Notes under the pieces: model-generated
Databases searched by the model: none
Told to the model about the DNA's origin: nothing
The model's input: the letters and a program-made list of their open reading frames with translations, nothing else
NCBI GenBank assembly: GCA_009602725.1
Contig: WELB01000047.1
Coordinates: 353,242-365,004 of the forward strand
Reading direction: 5' to 3'
DNA: 11,763 nucleotides
From: Spirogloea muscicola
Taxonomy: Eukaryota; Streptophyta; Zygnematophyceae; Spirogloeales; Spirogloeaceae
Translations under genes and position numbers: made by a program
In this document: positions 1 to 6,493 of the stretch, piece after piece
Position numbering within the stretch: the stretch's first letter is position 1
Layout: each line of letters begins with the position of its first letter

Positions 1-312
1 CGACATGCAGATGTGTTCCCGGCTGAGATGGGCTTGCCAGCTGCTTATCTGTCGTTGTTGCGACGACGAGTTTCGGCCTGTTTGCAGCGTGCTCAGGCTA
101 ATGCTTTGCACAAGAAAGCTGGGCGAGCTCTAGTTGGTGGCAGAAGGGCTTCGTATCTGCCATCTAGTTTCAGGCATCGGTTAGCGACCTATATGTTTTG
201 ACCCGTGGTTTCTGAGCGGGTCAATCTACTGTAGGTTATGTAGGTCTTAAGATGTGCTTGCCTTTGTACTTGGCCATTTGGCCTTCGTTTGTTTCAAATA
301 TACGAAATTCCC
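1..312. repeat. Direct repeat copy 1 (left copy, may extend beyond the window)
   Basis: This segment is nearly identical to 2073-2390. The alignment runs from the first base of the window to the AAATATACGAAATT region, with one 3-bp indel (TAT missing here near 48) and scattered substitutions. The copies have the same orientation and lie about 2.07 kb apart. One frame is open over 13-201 in both copies, beginning MFPAEMGLPAAY, but I recognise no domain. It could be the edge of a transposable element, a pair of LTR-like ends, or a local duplication. I see no primer-binding site, reverse transcriptase or transposase. Confidence 0.75.
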
Positions 313-314
313 CT

Positions 315-437
315 TTGCTCCCATTGGGGGAGCCACTTCTTTCCATACACTTGAAGCAAGCGCGGCCAGATTAACTGGTGGCTGGGAGAGGCCAGCCCAA
401 AAGGATGAAGAAGAAGTGGCTCTCCCAATGGGGGCAA
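315..437. repeat. Foldback (hairpin) repeat with 27-bp arms
   Basis: The arms at 315-341 and 411-437 are reverse complements at 25 of 27 positions, both containing the GAGCCACTTCTT or AAGAAGTGGCTC word and CCCATTGGG. The loop of about 69 bases carries another module copy (GAGAGGCCAGCCC at 386-398). It abuts the end of direct repeat copy 1. Confidence 0.7.
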
Positions 438-573
438 GGGCTGTGAGAAGCCAGCCCGAAAAGAATTGACAAGGTTCGAAGGGGCCAAACTACGAGCTAA
501 GCAGCGACTGCGGGGCCTGAAGAGGCTATGGCAGAATGGGGGAGGATGGACCACTTAGTAGTTACGAGTGAGG
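412..573 (+). repeat. Left arm of a long imperfect inverted repeat
   Basis: This segment matches the reverse complement of 4452-4631. Shared blocks in order are AGAAGTGGC, CAAGGGCTGTGA, AAGCCAGCCCGAAAA, GAATTGACA, AAGGGGCCAAA, GCTAAGCAGC, GGGGGAGGAT, GGACCACT and AGTAGTTACGAGTGAGG. The order is kept throughout with small indels. The two arms are about 3.9 kb apart with the GAGTGAGG ends facing each other. Confidence 0.7.
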
Positions 574-577
574 AATG

Positions 578-1557
578 GACACTTGAGCAAGCGACCCGAC
601 GGCGTTGAAGCCGGGGGCTGCTTGCTCTGCTGCCCTTGCCGGCGGGACACAGCACGCCGCGCACGCCACGGGAAGCAGCCGAAGGGCCAGCTCCCAACTG
701 GGCGAATGACGAGGATGGACAAGGTCAATGCTCAAGGCAGTGGCTTTGCGACCTCCGAGCCGCGCGCCGAGCCCTGCCGCCCGCACGTTACGCCGCGATG
801 CACGGCTAAAGTCGGAGCACGTTGCACGACGTGCCACGTGGTCGTCCGCTTTGCCGGCTCCGCGGGGCGCGGGAAGATGGGCCCACAAGATCCATGAACT
901 CGGCAACGAATAAAGAAAGGTCGAGCATGTTGACCCCATGAGACAGTTGCGTTTACTGATGTTTACTTATCAGGTGCTGGGTACCAGAGTGTGCGGCCGG
1001 GAAAGGTGACGAGACTGAGGATAGTGCAAATACACTGCAACAGCTTTCAAAGATAAGTGAGGTCAAGATGGTGTTTCTATAATTTTCAATTCTTGATAGC
1101 TCGTTGACGCCGATCTGAAGGGGAGACGTGGTCTCTTGGTACACGTCCGCATGTAAGTGCTCGGCGCGCTTGGGGCTTGGCCGGCGAGGGTCAGAAACGA
1201 GAGTCGGGGGCGCTGGCTGTGATTGGCCAGCCGAGCCCGTGATTGACGGCAAGGGTTCCTTCCGGGCGCACCTCCTAGTTGACGAAGGCTCAGTCGACCG
1301 TCCATCAGACAAGTCCGCTTAACCGACTCGTTAACTTCATAAAAAGGCAGATGGAGAGAGTATCTAAGCAATCTGGTTCTACCCCCAGTCCCGGATCTCC
1401 TTTCCTTGATTTGACTTTGGGCTGATATTCCGTAGGCATTGCTCAATCAAAAGAGAGAGCTATACGAGCTTCAGAAGCTTCTCTCCTGCTATTTAGGGGT
1501 GACTGAGCGGCCATTATCTGGACTTCCTTGTTTCACCTGCATCCTGCTATGATGCTT
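578..1557. other. No gene seen; GC-rich patch and a repeat-module copy
   Basis: Bases about 590-890 are GC-rich with short open frames on both strands. None has a recognisable domain, and the overlapping readings mirror each other because the DNA itself is partly palindromic (818-840). A repeat-module copy GGCTGTGATTGGCCAGCC lies at 1215-1232. The remainder (about 900-1550) is mixed-composition DNA in which I see no gene, RNA or element ends. Confidence 0.5.
818..840. promoter_or_regulatory. Near-perfect 23-bp palindrome ending in a G-box
   Basis: The left arm CACGTTGCACG and the reverse complement of the right arm (CACGTGGCACG) differ at a single position around a central A. The right arm contains the G-box CACGTG (835-840), a target of plant bHLH and bZIP factors. 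No adjacent gene is recognised, so any regulatory role is unproven. Confidence 0.35.
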
Positions 1558-1777
1558 TGTCATTCTTTTCTGTGTCTGGCCCTTTGCAGCCCTCGCACCC
1601 TAGAAAGAGCTACTACGTCTCCTGCAAGTCTCAGTACAAGCCCAGCAGGAGATGGTGCTTCAGAAACAAGGCAAGGCGTGCACGGGGGATTGACAATGGC
1701 GACGGCCAGTACAAGAAGAAGCAGCTTCAGTACAGGGGGCGAGGGCTGTAGAGGTTCAGCCCACAGAAGAATGACAG
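1558..1777. repeat. Foldback repeat with ~43-bp arms
   Basis: The left arm (1558-1600) contains TGTCATTCTT, CTGTG and CAGCCCTCGC. The right arm (1735-1777) carries the reverse complements GCGAGGGCTG, CACAG and AAGAATGACA in mirrored order with small indels. The 134-base loop has a short open frame without recognisable features. The GCGAGGGCTG core is shared with the other foldbacks of this window. Confidence 0.65.
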
Positions 1778-2072
1778 AGAATAAGAGCTCACAAGGCGGC
1801 ACTAGTTGCCCCCCCTTCAAGCAGACAGTGCTGTGCACATTCTCGTTGGGCTGGACGCTCACATCTCTTTGTCTCCCGTGGGAGCTTGCTTCTCGGGGCA
1901 CTGACTAGTGCCCACAGAGGCACACTCGTTTACTTTCAGACATGCACTTGTGGCTGGTTGTTACAGGCACCGGCCTCCTGATGGAGCGCTTTCTGATGAC
2001 ACATGACTAAGCGCTTCCCGTTTGTAATGCGAAAGTCAAAGCGGAGGCATTGTCTGCAGGCGCTTCTCCTTA
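1778..2072. other. No gene seen between foldback and direct repeat copy 2
   Basis: Mixed-composition DNA with no recognisable protein, RNA gene or element terminus. The sequence immediately left of repeat copy 2 cannot be compared with the left of copy 1, because copy 1 begins at the window edge. Confidence 0.4.
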
Positions 2073-2390
2073 CGACATGCAGATGTGTTCCCGGCTGAGA
2101 TGGGCTTGCCAGCTGCTTATTATCTGTCGTTGTTGCGACGACGAGTTTCGGCCTGTTTGCAGCGTGCTCAGGCTAATGCTTTGCACCAGAAAGCTGGGCG
2201 AGCTCTAGTTGGTAGCAGAAGGGCTTTGTATCTGCCATCTACTATCCAGGCATCGGTTAGCGACCTTTATGTTTTGACCCGTGGTTTCTGAGCGGGTCAA
2301 TCTACTGTAGGTTATGTAGGCCTTGAGATGTGCTTGCCTTTGTACTTGGCCATTTGGCCTTCGTTTGTTTCAAATACACGAAATTTTCCT
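2073..2390. repeat. Direct repeat copy 2
   Basis: Second copy of the 1-312 segment, with an extra TAT triplet near 2123 and a handful of base changes. Homology ends abruptly near the CGAAATT word. Past that point the left copy runs into a foldback, while this copy runs into TTGGGCTGGCC and an unrelated ORF. The 3' portion (GTGCTTGCC..TTGGCC..TGGCC, from 2330) has a weaker third relative at about 5248-5285. The matched open frame covers 2085-2291. Confidence 0.75.
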
Positions 2391-2821
2391 TGGGCTGGCC
2401 TATCTTGGCCATCAATCGAATTGAAATTTTGGCATCCTCTGAGACCTTACGACGGAGACGGGGAAGACGGAAAGGAAGCAGATGGAGGCACCAGCGCAGG
2501 TCCATTGCAAGCAGGGATTCAGCGCCTCCTTTACCAACCCCTCCACCTCCAGCATATAGAGATGTGTTGATGCCTAGCAGAAGCGCCTGGCATGAGGACA
2601 TCCGCAGTCTGGTGGGCGAGAAGACCACCTTCATGAGCCAGGCGCTTCTGCAGCATATGGGGGAGGGCGTCGTGCAGGGCGACCTAGACGGGCGAGTGTG
2701 CGTCTACACGCCGTATATCTCCATGCCAGCCACTCAGCCTGTTCAGATATCCAATCTGATGTTTAATTGCCTTCTGATGACAAGGAATAACAGAGTCCTT
2801 CATACTGGAGCTGCTCGCTGA
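2330..2821 (+). CDS. Unrecognised ORF running out of repeat copy 2, possible captured gene fragment
   Basis: A 163-codon frame opens inside direct repeat copy 2 with a GTG codon and no ATG, then crosses the repeat boundary near 2390. From about residue 80 onward its character changes: PPLPTPPPPAYRD is followed by HEDIRSLVGEKTTFMSQAL and GEGVVQGDLDGRVCVYTPY, with G/C-ending codons typical of the real genes here. A second frame (2328-2570, PYDGDGEDGKEADGG) is also open. I do not recognise the family. It may be an exon fragment carried in repetitive DNA, or chance. The N-terminal repeat-derived part is unlikely to be translated as drawn. Confidence 0.25.
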   Translation: MLAFVLGHLAFVCFKYTKFSLGWPILAINRIEILASSETLRRRRGRRKGSRWRHQRRSIASRDSAPPLPTPPPPAYRDVLMPSRSAWHEDIRSLVGEKTTFMSQALLQHMGEGVVQGDLDGRVCVYTPYISMPATQPVQISNLMFNCLLMTRNNRVLHTGAAR

Positions 2822-2829
2822 GATGACAA

Positions 2830-3550
2830 GCCTCCACCTTCTTGCTGGTACCCACTTTGCTCAACGCAAACGCCGACGCTCATGTTCAAGAAGCACTGCA
2901 GTACTGCAATACTGCATGAAACTATCGCTGAAGAGAGCCAGGATCGTGGTCTCATTCTTACTTAACATGGAAGTTGGGGATTGAGAAGTCAGCTGCTCAC
3001 TACACTGACTGCAGCTGCCAGAAATTGGCAAATGTGGAGCTCGACCGGAGGGAGGACGCTCTAAGATACTAAGTACTCGTGTCAGATTGGCCATCGCATA
3101 GGTGTTGTGCTAGGCTTGGTTGCCTTCAATCCCCAAACATGGCTTGACATTGAGCAGCAGCTGCAGGACCTATCCAGCACAATCAAAAATTGGGGCAGGT
3201 GCGAGAATCCATTAAAATCTGTCGCATACATTCGACGATCTCTCACTTCTCACTGTCACGTACAATTAAAAACGTGGTCAGGTGATGCTGACGCCAATGG
3301 CAGGGGGCACATGATTATTAGTCGGGCTTGACGAAGCAAGAGCCTTCATTCAAGGAGGGCAAGGGCTGTGCAAAGCAAGTCCGCAAGTAGTTGCCCATGG
3401 ACTTGAGGGGCAGGACGGAAAGTGCAAGCGAGCAGCCACAACGTGACTCAAGACCACCTCGGTCACTACTGCCAACGCCCAGCGCGCCCCCCGACGAAGT
3501 CGAACCCTTTTTTTGCACGGATAGTATGCACCCTTCTGCCTTTCAGGCCT
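2830..3550. other. No supported gene; short ORFs only
   Basis: The only stretch of note is a 74-codon frame at 3107-3331, without an ATG start, which includes NPQTWLDIEQQLQDLSSTIK, protein-like but unidentified, followed by a donor-like CAG|GTGCGA near 3198. A degraded repeat-module piece (GGGCAAGGGCTGTG) lies near 3357. No RNA gene or element end is visible. Confidence 0.35.
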
Positions 3551-3552
3551 TG

Positions 3553-3890
3553 TGAGCTTTAGGGCTTTTCTGGCCCCTTCAAACCTTGTCCATTGTAATC
3601 ATGGGCTTGCCAATCACAGCCATCGCCCTGGAAGAGCTTTTCCTCTTGTACATTCTTTGGGGCTGGCCTCTCACAGCCATGTTACTTGTACTTTCTTCGT
3701 TCGATCTAGGCTGGCCAATCACCCTGTACTGGAGCCATCGCCCTCTACTGGAAGAGTCTCTCTCTTTCAAGGGCCTTAGCCAGCTTGTTGCCCGGTTACC
3801 AGGACTTTTGTAAGGCTCGAGTTGGCCTCCCTTTCATTTTCATGCGCACCGTGCGCCTTTACTTTCACTGGAAGAGCTGTTTCGTTCAGC
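3553..3890. repeat. Decayed tandem array of the palindromic repeat module
   Basis: Module copies at 3603-3621 (GGGCTTGCCAATCACAGCC), 3661-3678 (GGCTGGCCTCTCACAGCC) and 3709-3726 (GGCTGGCCAATCACCCTG) are spaced 58 and 48 bases apart. They are accompanied by repeated GAGCCATCGCCCT / CAGCCATCGCCCT and TGGAAGAG words at about 3617-3638 and 3731-3756, with another CTGGAAGAGCTG near 3869. The outer flank CCTTCAAACCTTGTCCATT (3576-3594) matches the flank of the module near 470-485 in reverse complement. Confidence 0.6.
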
Positions 3891-4135
3891 TTCAGCGAGA
3901 CTTGGGCGGGAACTGACAGGCTGCCGCGGGGTGGAAGATCCGCCGGCGGAGGTGCCTTCCTCGCTACGATTCGCCCCGATCCGATCACCGCCCGGGAGCG
4001 CAGCCGCGGCTGCGGGGATCCGGGATCGGACCCCCCCTTCCCAGCATCATCTCCGCCGTCCGTCATCTTTGAGCGGCGCCTTCCTCAGCCGTCGGATCGT
4101 GGCGAGCCCGAGGTGCCCCCCCACCACGCGTGTTC

Positions 4136-4141
4136 CACGTG
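4136..4141. promoter_or_regulatory. G-box CACGTG in CCACGTGGC context
   Basis: A perfect G-box embedded in CCACGTGGC, a binding site type for plant bHLH and bZIP factors. A second lies 99 bases downstream. No gene start is recognised beside it. Confidence 0.35.
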
Positions 4142-4234
4142 GCTGGCGCCGCAATCCGGCAGTTGTCGCCGTGAGGTAGATGAAAATGATGACAAAAAGT
4201 GCCGTCAGCTCTTGGCCAAGAGAATCTCTGATGA

Positions 4235-4240
4235 CACGTG
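4235..4240. promoter_or_regulatory. G-box / ABRE-like ACACGTGGC
   Basis: GACACGTGGC matches the abscisic-acid-response-element form of the G-box. Paired G-boxes about 100 bases apart in GC-rich DNA resemble plant promoters, but no transcription unit can be assigned. Confidence 0.35.
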
Positions 4241-4451
4241 GCAGTCAATACATTGGACACGACGGGCCAGATCGTGGGCGCGCGTGCGCCGCCGCGACCG
4301 CCGGCGGCGCTGCTGCGTACGGACCTACGCCCGCCCAGAGCCTGGGGCAGTACGGTCTTCTCCAAGGCGGCGAATCTTGTCCTCCCCAGCCCTCCCGCAA
4401 CAAGGGGGATAGTCAGGGGATAGTTTCCCGGCAGCTAGTCTGTTTGAGGCT

Positions 4452-4631
4452 CCTCACTCGTAACTACTGAGTGGTCCTATCCTCCCCCGTTCTGACATAG
4501 CACCTTCCGGCCCCTTCGTAGCTGCTTAGCGCTTCTTAGGCCCCTCCAGCCTTTGGCCCCTTTGGAACTCTGTCAATTCTTTTTCGGGCTGGCTTTTCAC
4601 AGCCCTTGACCCCATTGGTACTGCCACTTCT
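4452..4631 (-). repeat. Right arm of the long imperfect inverted repeat
   Basis: Reverse-complement partner of 412-573. It is 18 bases longer because of small insertions between conserved blocks. Like the left arm it overlaps a foldback on its outer side (4586-4754), so the two arms look like two copies of one composite repeat lying in opposite orientation. I see no transposase gene between them. Confidence 0.7.
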
Positions 4632-4754
4632 CCCGCAACCCCGGCCTCCCGAAAGCTCGGAGGGGTGGGGAGACGTCGAGCTCGGTGAGCTCCCACTGGC
4701 GGCAACTGAGAAACAGCAATCCAATGAAGGCAACAGCTGTGAGAGGCCAGCCCA
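4586..4754. repeat. Foldback repeat, module copies facing each other
   Basis: Left arm GGGCTGGCTTTTCACAGC (4586-4603) faces the reverse complement of 4736-4754 (GGGCTGGCCTCTCACAGCT when read on the minus strand). Similarity continues inward through CATTGG and TGC words over roughly 50 bases. Outside the right arm, AATGTACAAGGTC echoes the AATTGACAAGGTT and AATGGACAAGGTC flanks of other copies. Confidence 0.6.
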
Positions 4755-4902
4755 ATGGAATGTACAAGGTCTGATTGGTAAGGAGGACAGTACGGGTGCA
4801 CATGAACCAACATGGGAGGCCAAACCAATCCAATGTGCTGGTTAGGCAAAAGCAAGGGGAATGGAATTGCAGTTAGAGGAAGTCCTTCCTCGGTATCTAG
4901 TC

Positions 4903-5183
4903 TGTGGGCTGGCTTTGCGCAGCCCTCGCCCCCTTTGGCTGTTGTTTTTGGGCGAGCCACTTTGTCTTGCCACTTTGCCTTGCCTTCCATCGAAAGAGCA
5001 ATTCGGTTTCTTTGGAAGAGCTGCTTCCTTGGCCAAAGAGGCGATGGCTGTGAGCGTCAGCACAGAGTGAACAGTGAAGGAGGCCTACATTTGAAAGAAC
5101 TACCTCCAGATGATTGCGGGGGCTGTGAAAATCCGGAGAAGCTCGTCAAAGGCGGGCGAGGGCTGCGAAGGGCCAGCCCACAA
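4903..5183. repeat. Foldback repeat with ~37-bp arms
   Basis: The left arm 4903-4939 (TGTGGGCTGGC..GCAGCCCTCGCC..CCTTTGG) is mirrored by 5146-5183. It is the longest module match in the window apart from the long inverted repeat. A further half-copy, AAAGGCCAGCCCATTGAG, follows at 5183-5200 with the common flank AATGGACAAGGTCC. The loop contains another GATGGCTGTGAGCG relic near 5042. Confidence 0.65.
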
Positions 5184-5200
5184 AGGCCAGCCCATTGAGA

Positions 5201-5343
5201 ATGGACAAGGTCCAAGGAGGTATGCCGATCATAGCCGATCGGTGACTGTGCTTGCCTTGGTGCTTGGCCGGTCTGGCCCTCCAACACTGACAAGCTGTCC
5301 CCCACTGGCTCGGCTCGGCCCTGGCTCGAGCTCGGGCTCGGGT
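5201..5343. other. Repeat relic and low-complexity GCTCGG stretch
   Basis: Bases 5248-5285 (GTGCTTGCCTTGGTGCTTGGCC) are a diverged copy of the 3' end of the 1-312 / 2073-2390 direct repeat. Bases 5309-5343 are low-complexity, built on CTCGG/GCTCGGG words. No gene is seen. Confidence 0.45.
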
Positions 5344-5621
5344 TCAGATCAGGCCCGGTTCGCCTCCTGCGGCCGCTCCATCCAGCGCTGCTGTCTCGGC
5401 CATGACGTCTATCGCCTTCTGGGCTCCCTGCCGCACCGATTCAAGAAGTGGGAGCTCTGAGCGGCGATGGTGGTGGCAGGAGGCGGTACGCTGGAGGACC
5501 CTCAGCTGCGGCAGCAGTTGAGCCATTGGACCTCGACAGAGAGGAGGCGAGGCGGCGTGGCGTTTGTAGAAGGTGGGGGGCCGCTCCCACAAGGAGGGCA
5601 GTTGGTTGTTGGCAGCAGCTA

Positions 5622-5652
<31 letters not shown>

Positions 5653-5809
5653 ACGACGCGGCTTGGGATGGCAGCGACTCGAAGACGACAGCTTTCCCCA
5701 GGAAGCGCCATGGCATTGGGCAGGGCCGTGGAGACGAAGTTGGTGGCGCCTTTAGGTGCGGCAGCGGCGACGGGGGCGGAGGAGCGGCGACGCCTGTGTG
5801 GCACGGCAC
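5344..5809 (-). pseudogene. Possible minus-strand coding remnant, two frames offset by one
   Basis: Reading the minus strand, a 122-codon frame (5809-5441) contains poly-Ala, then LLQTPRRLASSLSRSNGS, which has the Arg/Ser character of an organelle presequence. A second frame overlaps it (to 5344) and ends ELPLLESVRQGAQKAIDVM...GGEPGLI before a stop. The two are one frame apart, so a single-base indel near 5460-5500, or an intron I could not define (the only GT..AG pair is 33 bases apart), would be needed to join them. I recognise no family. The plus strand is also open (5448-5903), so strand choice is uncertain. It may equally be the CGG-rich 5' region of the downstream bHLH gene. Confidence 0.2.
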
Positions 5810-5903
5810 ACCAGCAGCCCATCACGGCCCCCTGAGCCGGTCATCTATGTCGATATCTTGCAAGTCCTACAAGCCCAAGATCGGAGCTTCACTTATAGGG
5901 TAG
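5448..5903 (+). CDS. Alternative plus-strand ORF in the CGG-rich segment, possible bHLH 5' exon
   Basis: A 151-codon ATG-started frame contains poly-Ala from the CGG tract, then DDAAWDGSDSKTTAFPRKRH and GQGRGDEVGG. It ends in an in-frame stop at 5901-5903 and has a possible donor TTTAG|GTGCGG at about 5757. The Gly/Asp/Lys-rich composition would suit a disordered N-terminus of a transcription factor, but no motif ties it to the bHLH gene. It competes with the minus-strand reading of the same bases, and both may be untranslated. Confidence 0.2.
5622..5653. repeat. (GCG)n trinucleotide microsatellite
   Basis: About ten uninterrupted GCG triplets. They read as poly-Ala or poly-Gly on the plus strand and poly-Ala or poly-Arg on the minus strand. 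Such tracts are common in 5' UTRs and first exons of GC-rich plant genes. Confidence 0.85.
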
Positions 5904-6029
5904 CAACACGTTGCTACTGCTAACTCAGAGGCAGAGGTTGAGAACAGAAGGCCACAAGTTGCAAAAAGTCCTGCCTTGGGGCATATTGCAAACACACCTT
6001 GTTGTAGTAAGTGCATCACTAGGAGACCG

Positions 6030-6085
6030 TAAGTGCGTACGGGCGGGCGTGAGTGCGTGCGTGCGTGTGTCACTGTGTGTGTCAA
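6030..6085. repeat. GT/GTGC-rich simple sequence
   Basis: Imperfect GTGC and GT repeats (GTGCGTGCGTGCGTGTGT and GTGTGTGT) preceded by two GTAAGTGC donor-like words at about 6007 and 6029. It could lie in a 5' intron of the bHLH gene. Confidence 0.6.
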
Positions 6086-6150
6086 AGCAACCAACTTGCT
6101 ACCAGACCAGCTAACATTGCGGCCTTATGTCTTGCTGGTTTCCTGAGTAG

Positions 6151-6261
6151 AGCGCTCGTCACCGCCGCCATCGCTGCTCGCATCGCCGCTGCAAGCCATG
6201 CACAGTACCTTGTCGCGCTATGCCAGCAGTGCCCGTGCTCAGGAGCTCGCCCATCACATTG
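6151..6261 (+). CDS. Candidate 5' exon of the bHLH gene
   Basis: A stretch open in one frame lies between an acceptor-like TTTCCTGAGTAG ending at 6150 and a donor GTGAGG at 6262. It ends in phase 1, and the acceptor CCCAG ending at 6545 would join it in phase to the frame of the first main bHLH exon. It contains an ATG at 6198 that would begin MHSTLSRYASSARAQELAHH. If this is used, the protein would be about 525 residues and the ATG at 6494 would lie inside an intron. No domain is recognisable, and BIM N-termini are poorly conserved, so the proposal rests only on splice-phase agreement and protein-like composition. The other two frames are also partly open here, which weakens the case. Confidence 0.3.
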
Positions 6262-6493
6262 GTGAGGAACTCAGCTGTACACAACTTCTGCGCTCTCGAG
6301 CTGGGGCCAGGCCACAGGCCACAGCTTAAAACCAGCAAAGAACTCCCATTAAGAGACACTGTATGACAGACCACGAATGCTTGATAGTCCTTGAAGATGA
6401 TCTCATCGTTTGGTACTCCTTGATTCTTTGAGCTAATGGAGCTAGTGAGGCACGGCGCGCGCTGCTACGTGACTTGCGGCAGGTGATCATGGC

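Larger units (their letters stand above)
3880..4440. other. GC-rich segment, no recognisable gene
   Basis: A strongly GC-rich block with long open frames on both strands. The longest (3822-4412, +) starts on TTG, is Arg/Pro-rich and shows no motif, so it is treated as a by-product of GC content. The block also has C-runs and two G-boxes. It could be the promoter/5' region of a lost or captured plant gene; this is inference only. Confidence 0.35.

Noticed and set aside
1-2390. Direct repeats considered as LTRs of a retrotransposon
   Set aside because: No clear TG..CA ends, primer-binding site, polypurine tract or gag/pol coding is seen between them, so only a repeat is claimed.
2839-2899. HEAT/ARM-like reading FLLVPTLLNANADAHVQEAL
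   Set aside because: Only about 20 codons before a stop, with no second repeat and no splice partner found; likely chance.
3603-3726. Tandem module copies considered as a CRISPR array
   Set aside because: Units are diverged, spacing is irregular, copies occur on both strands across the window, and the genes are spliced eukaryotic ones.
3822-4412. 196-codon open frame on the plus strand
   Set aside because: It opens on TTG, is dominated by Arg/Pro/Ser from GC-rich DNA, has competing frames on both strands and shows no motif.
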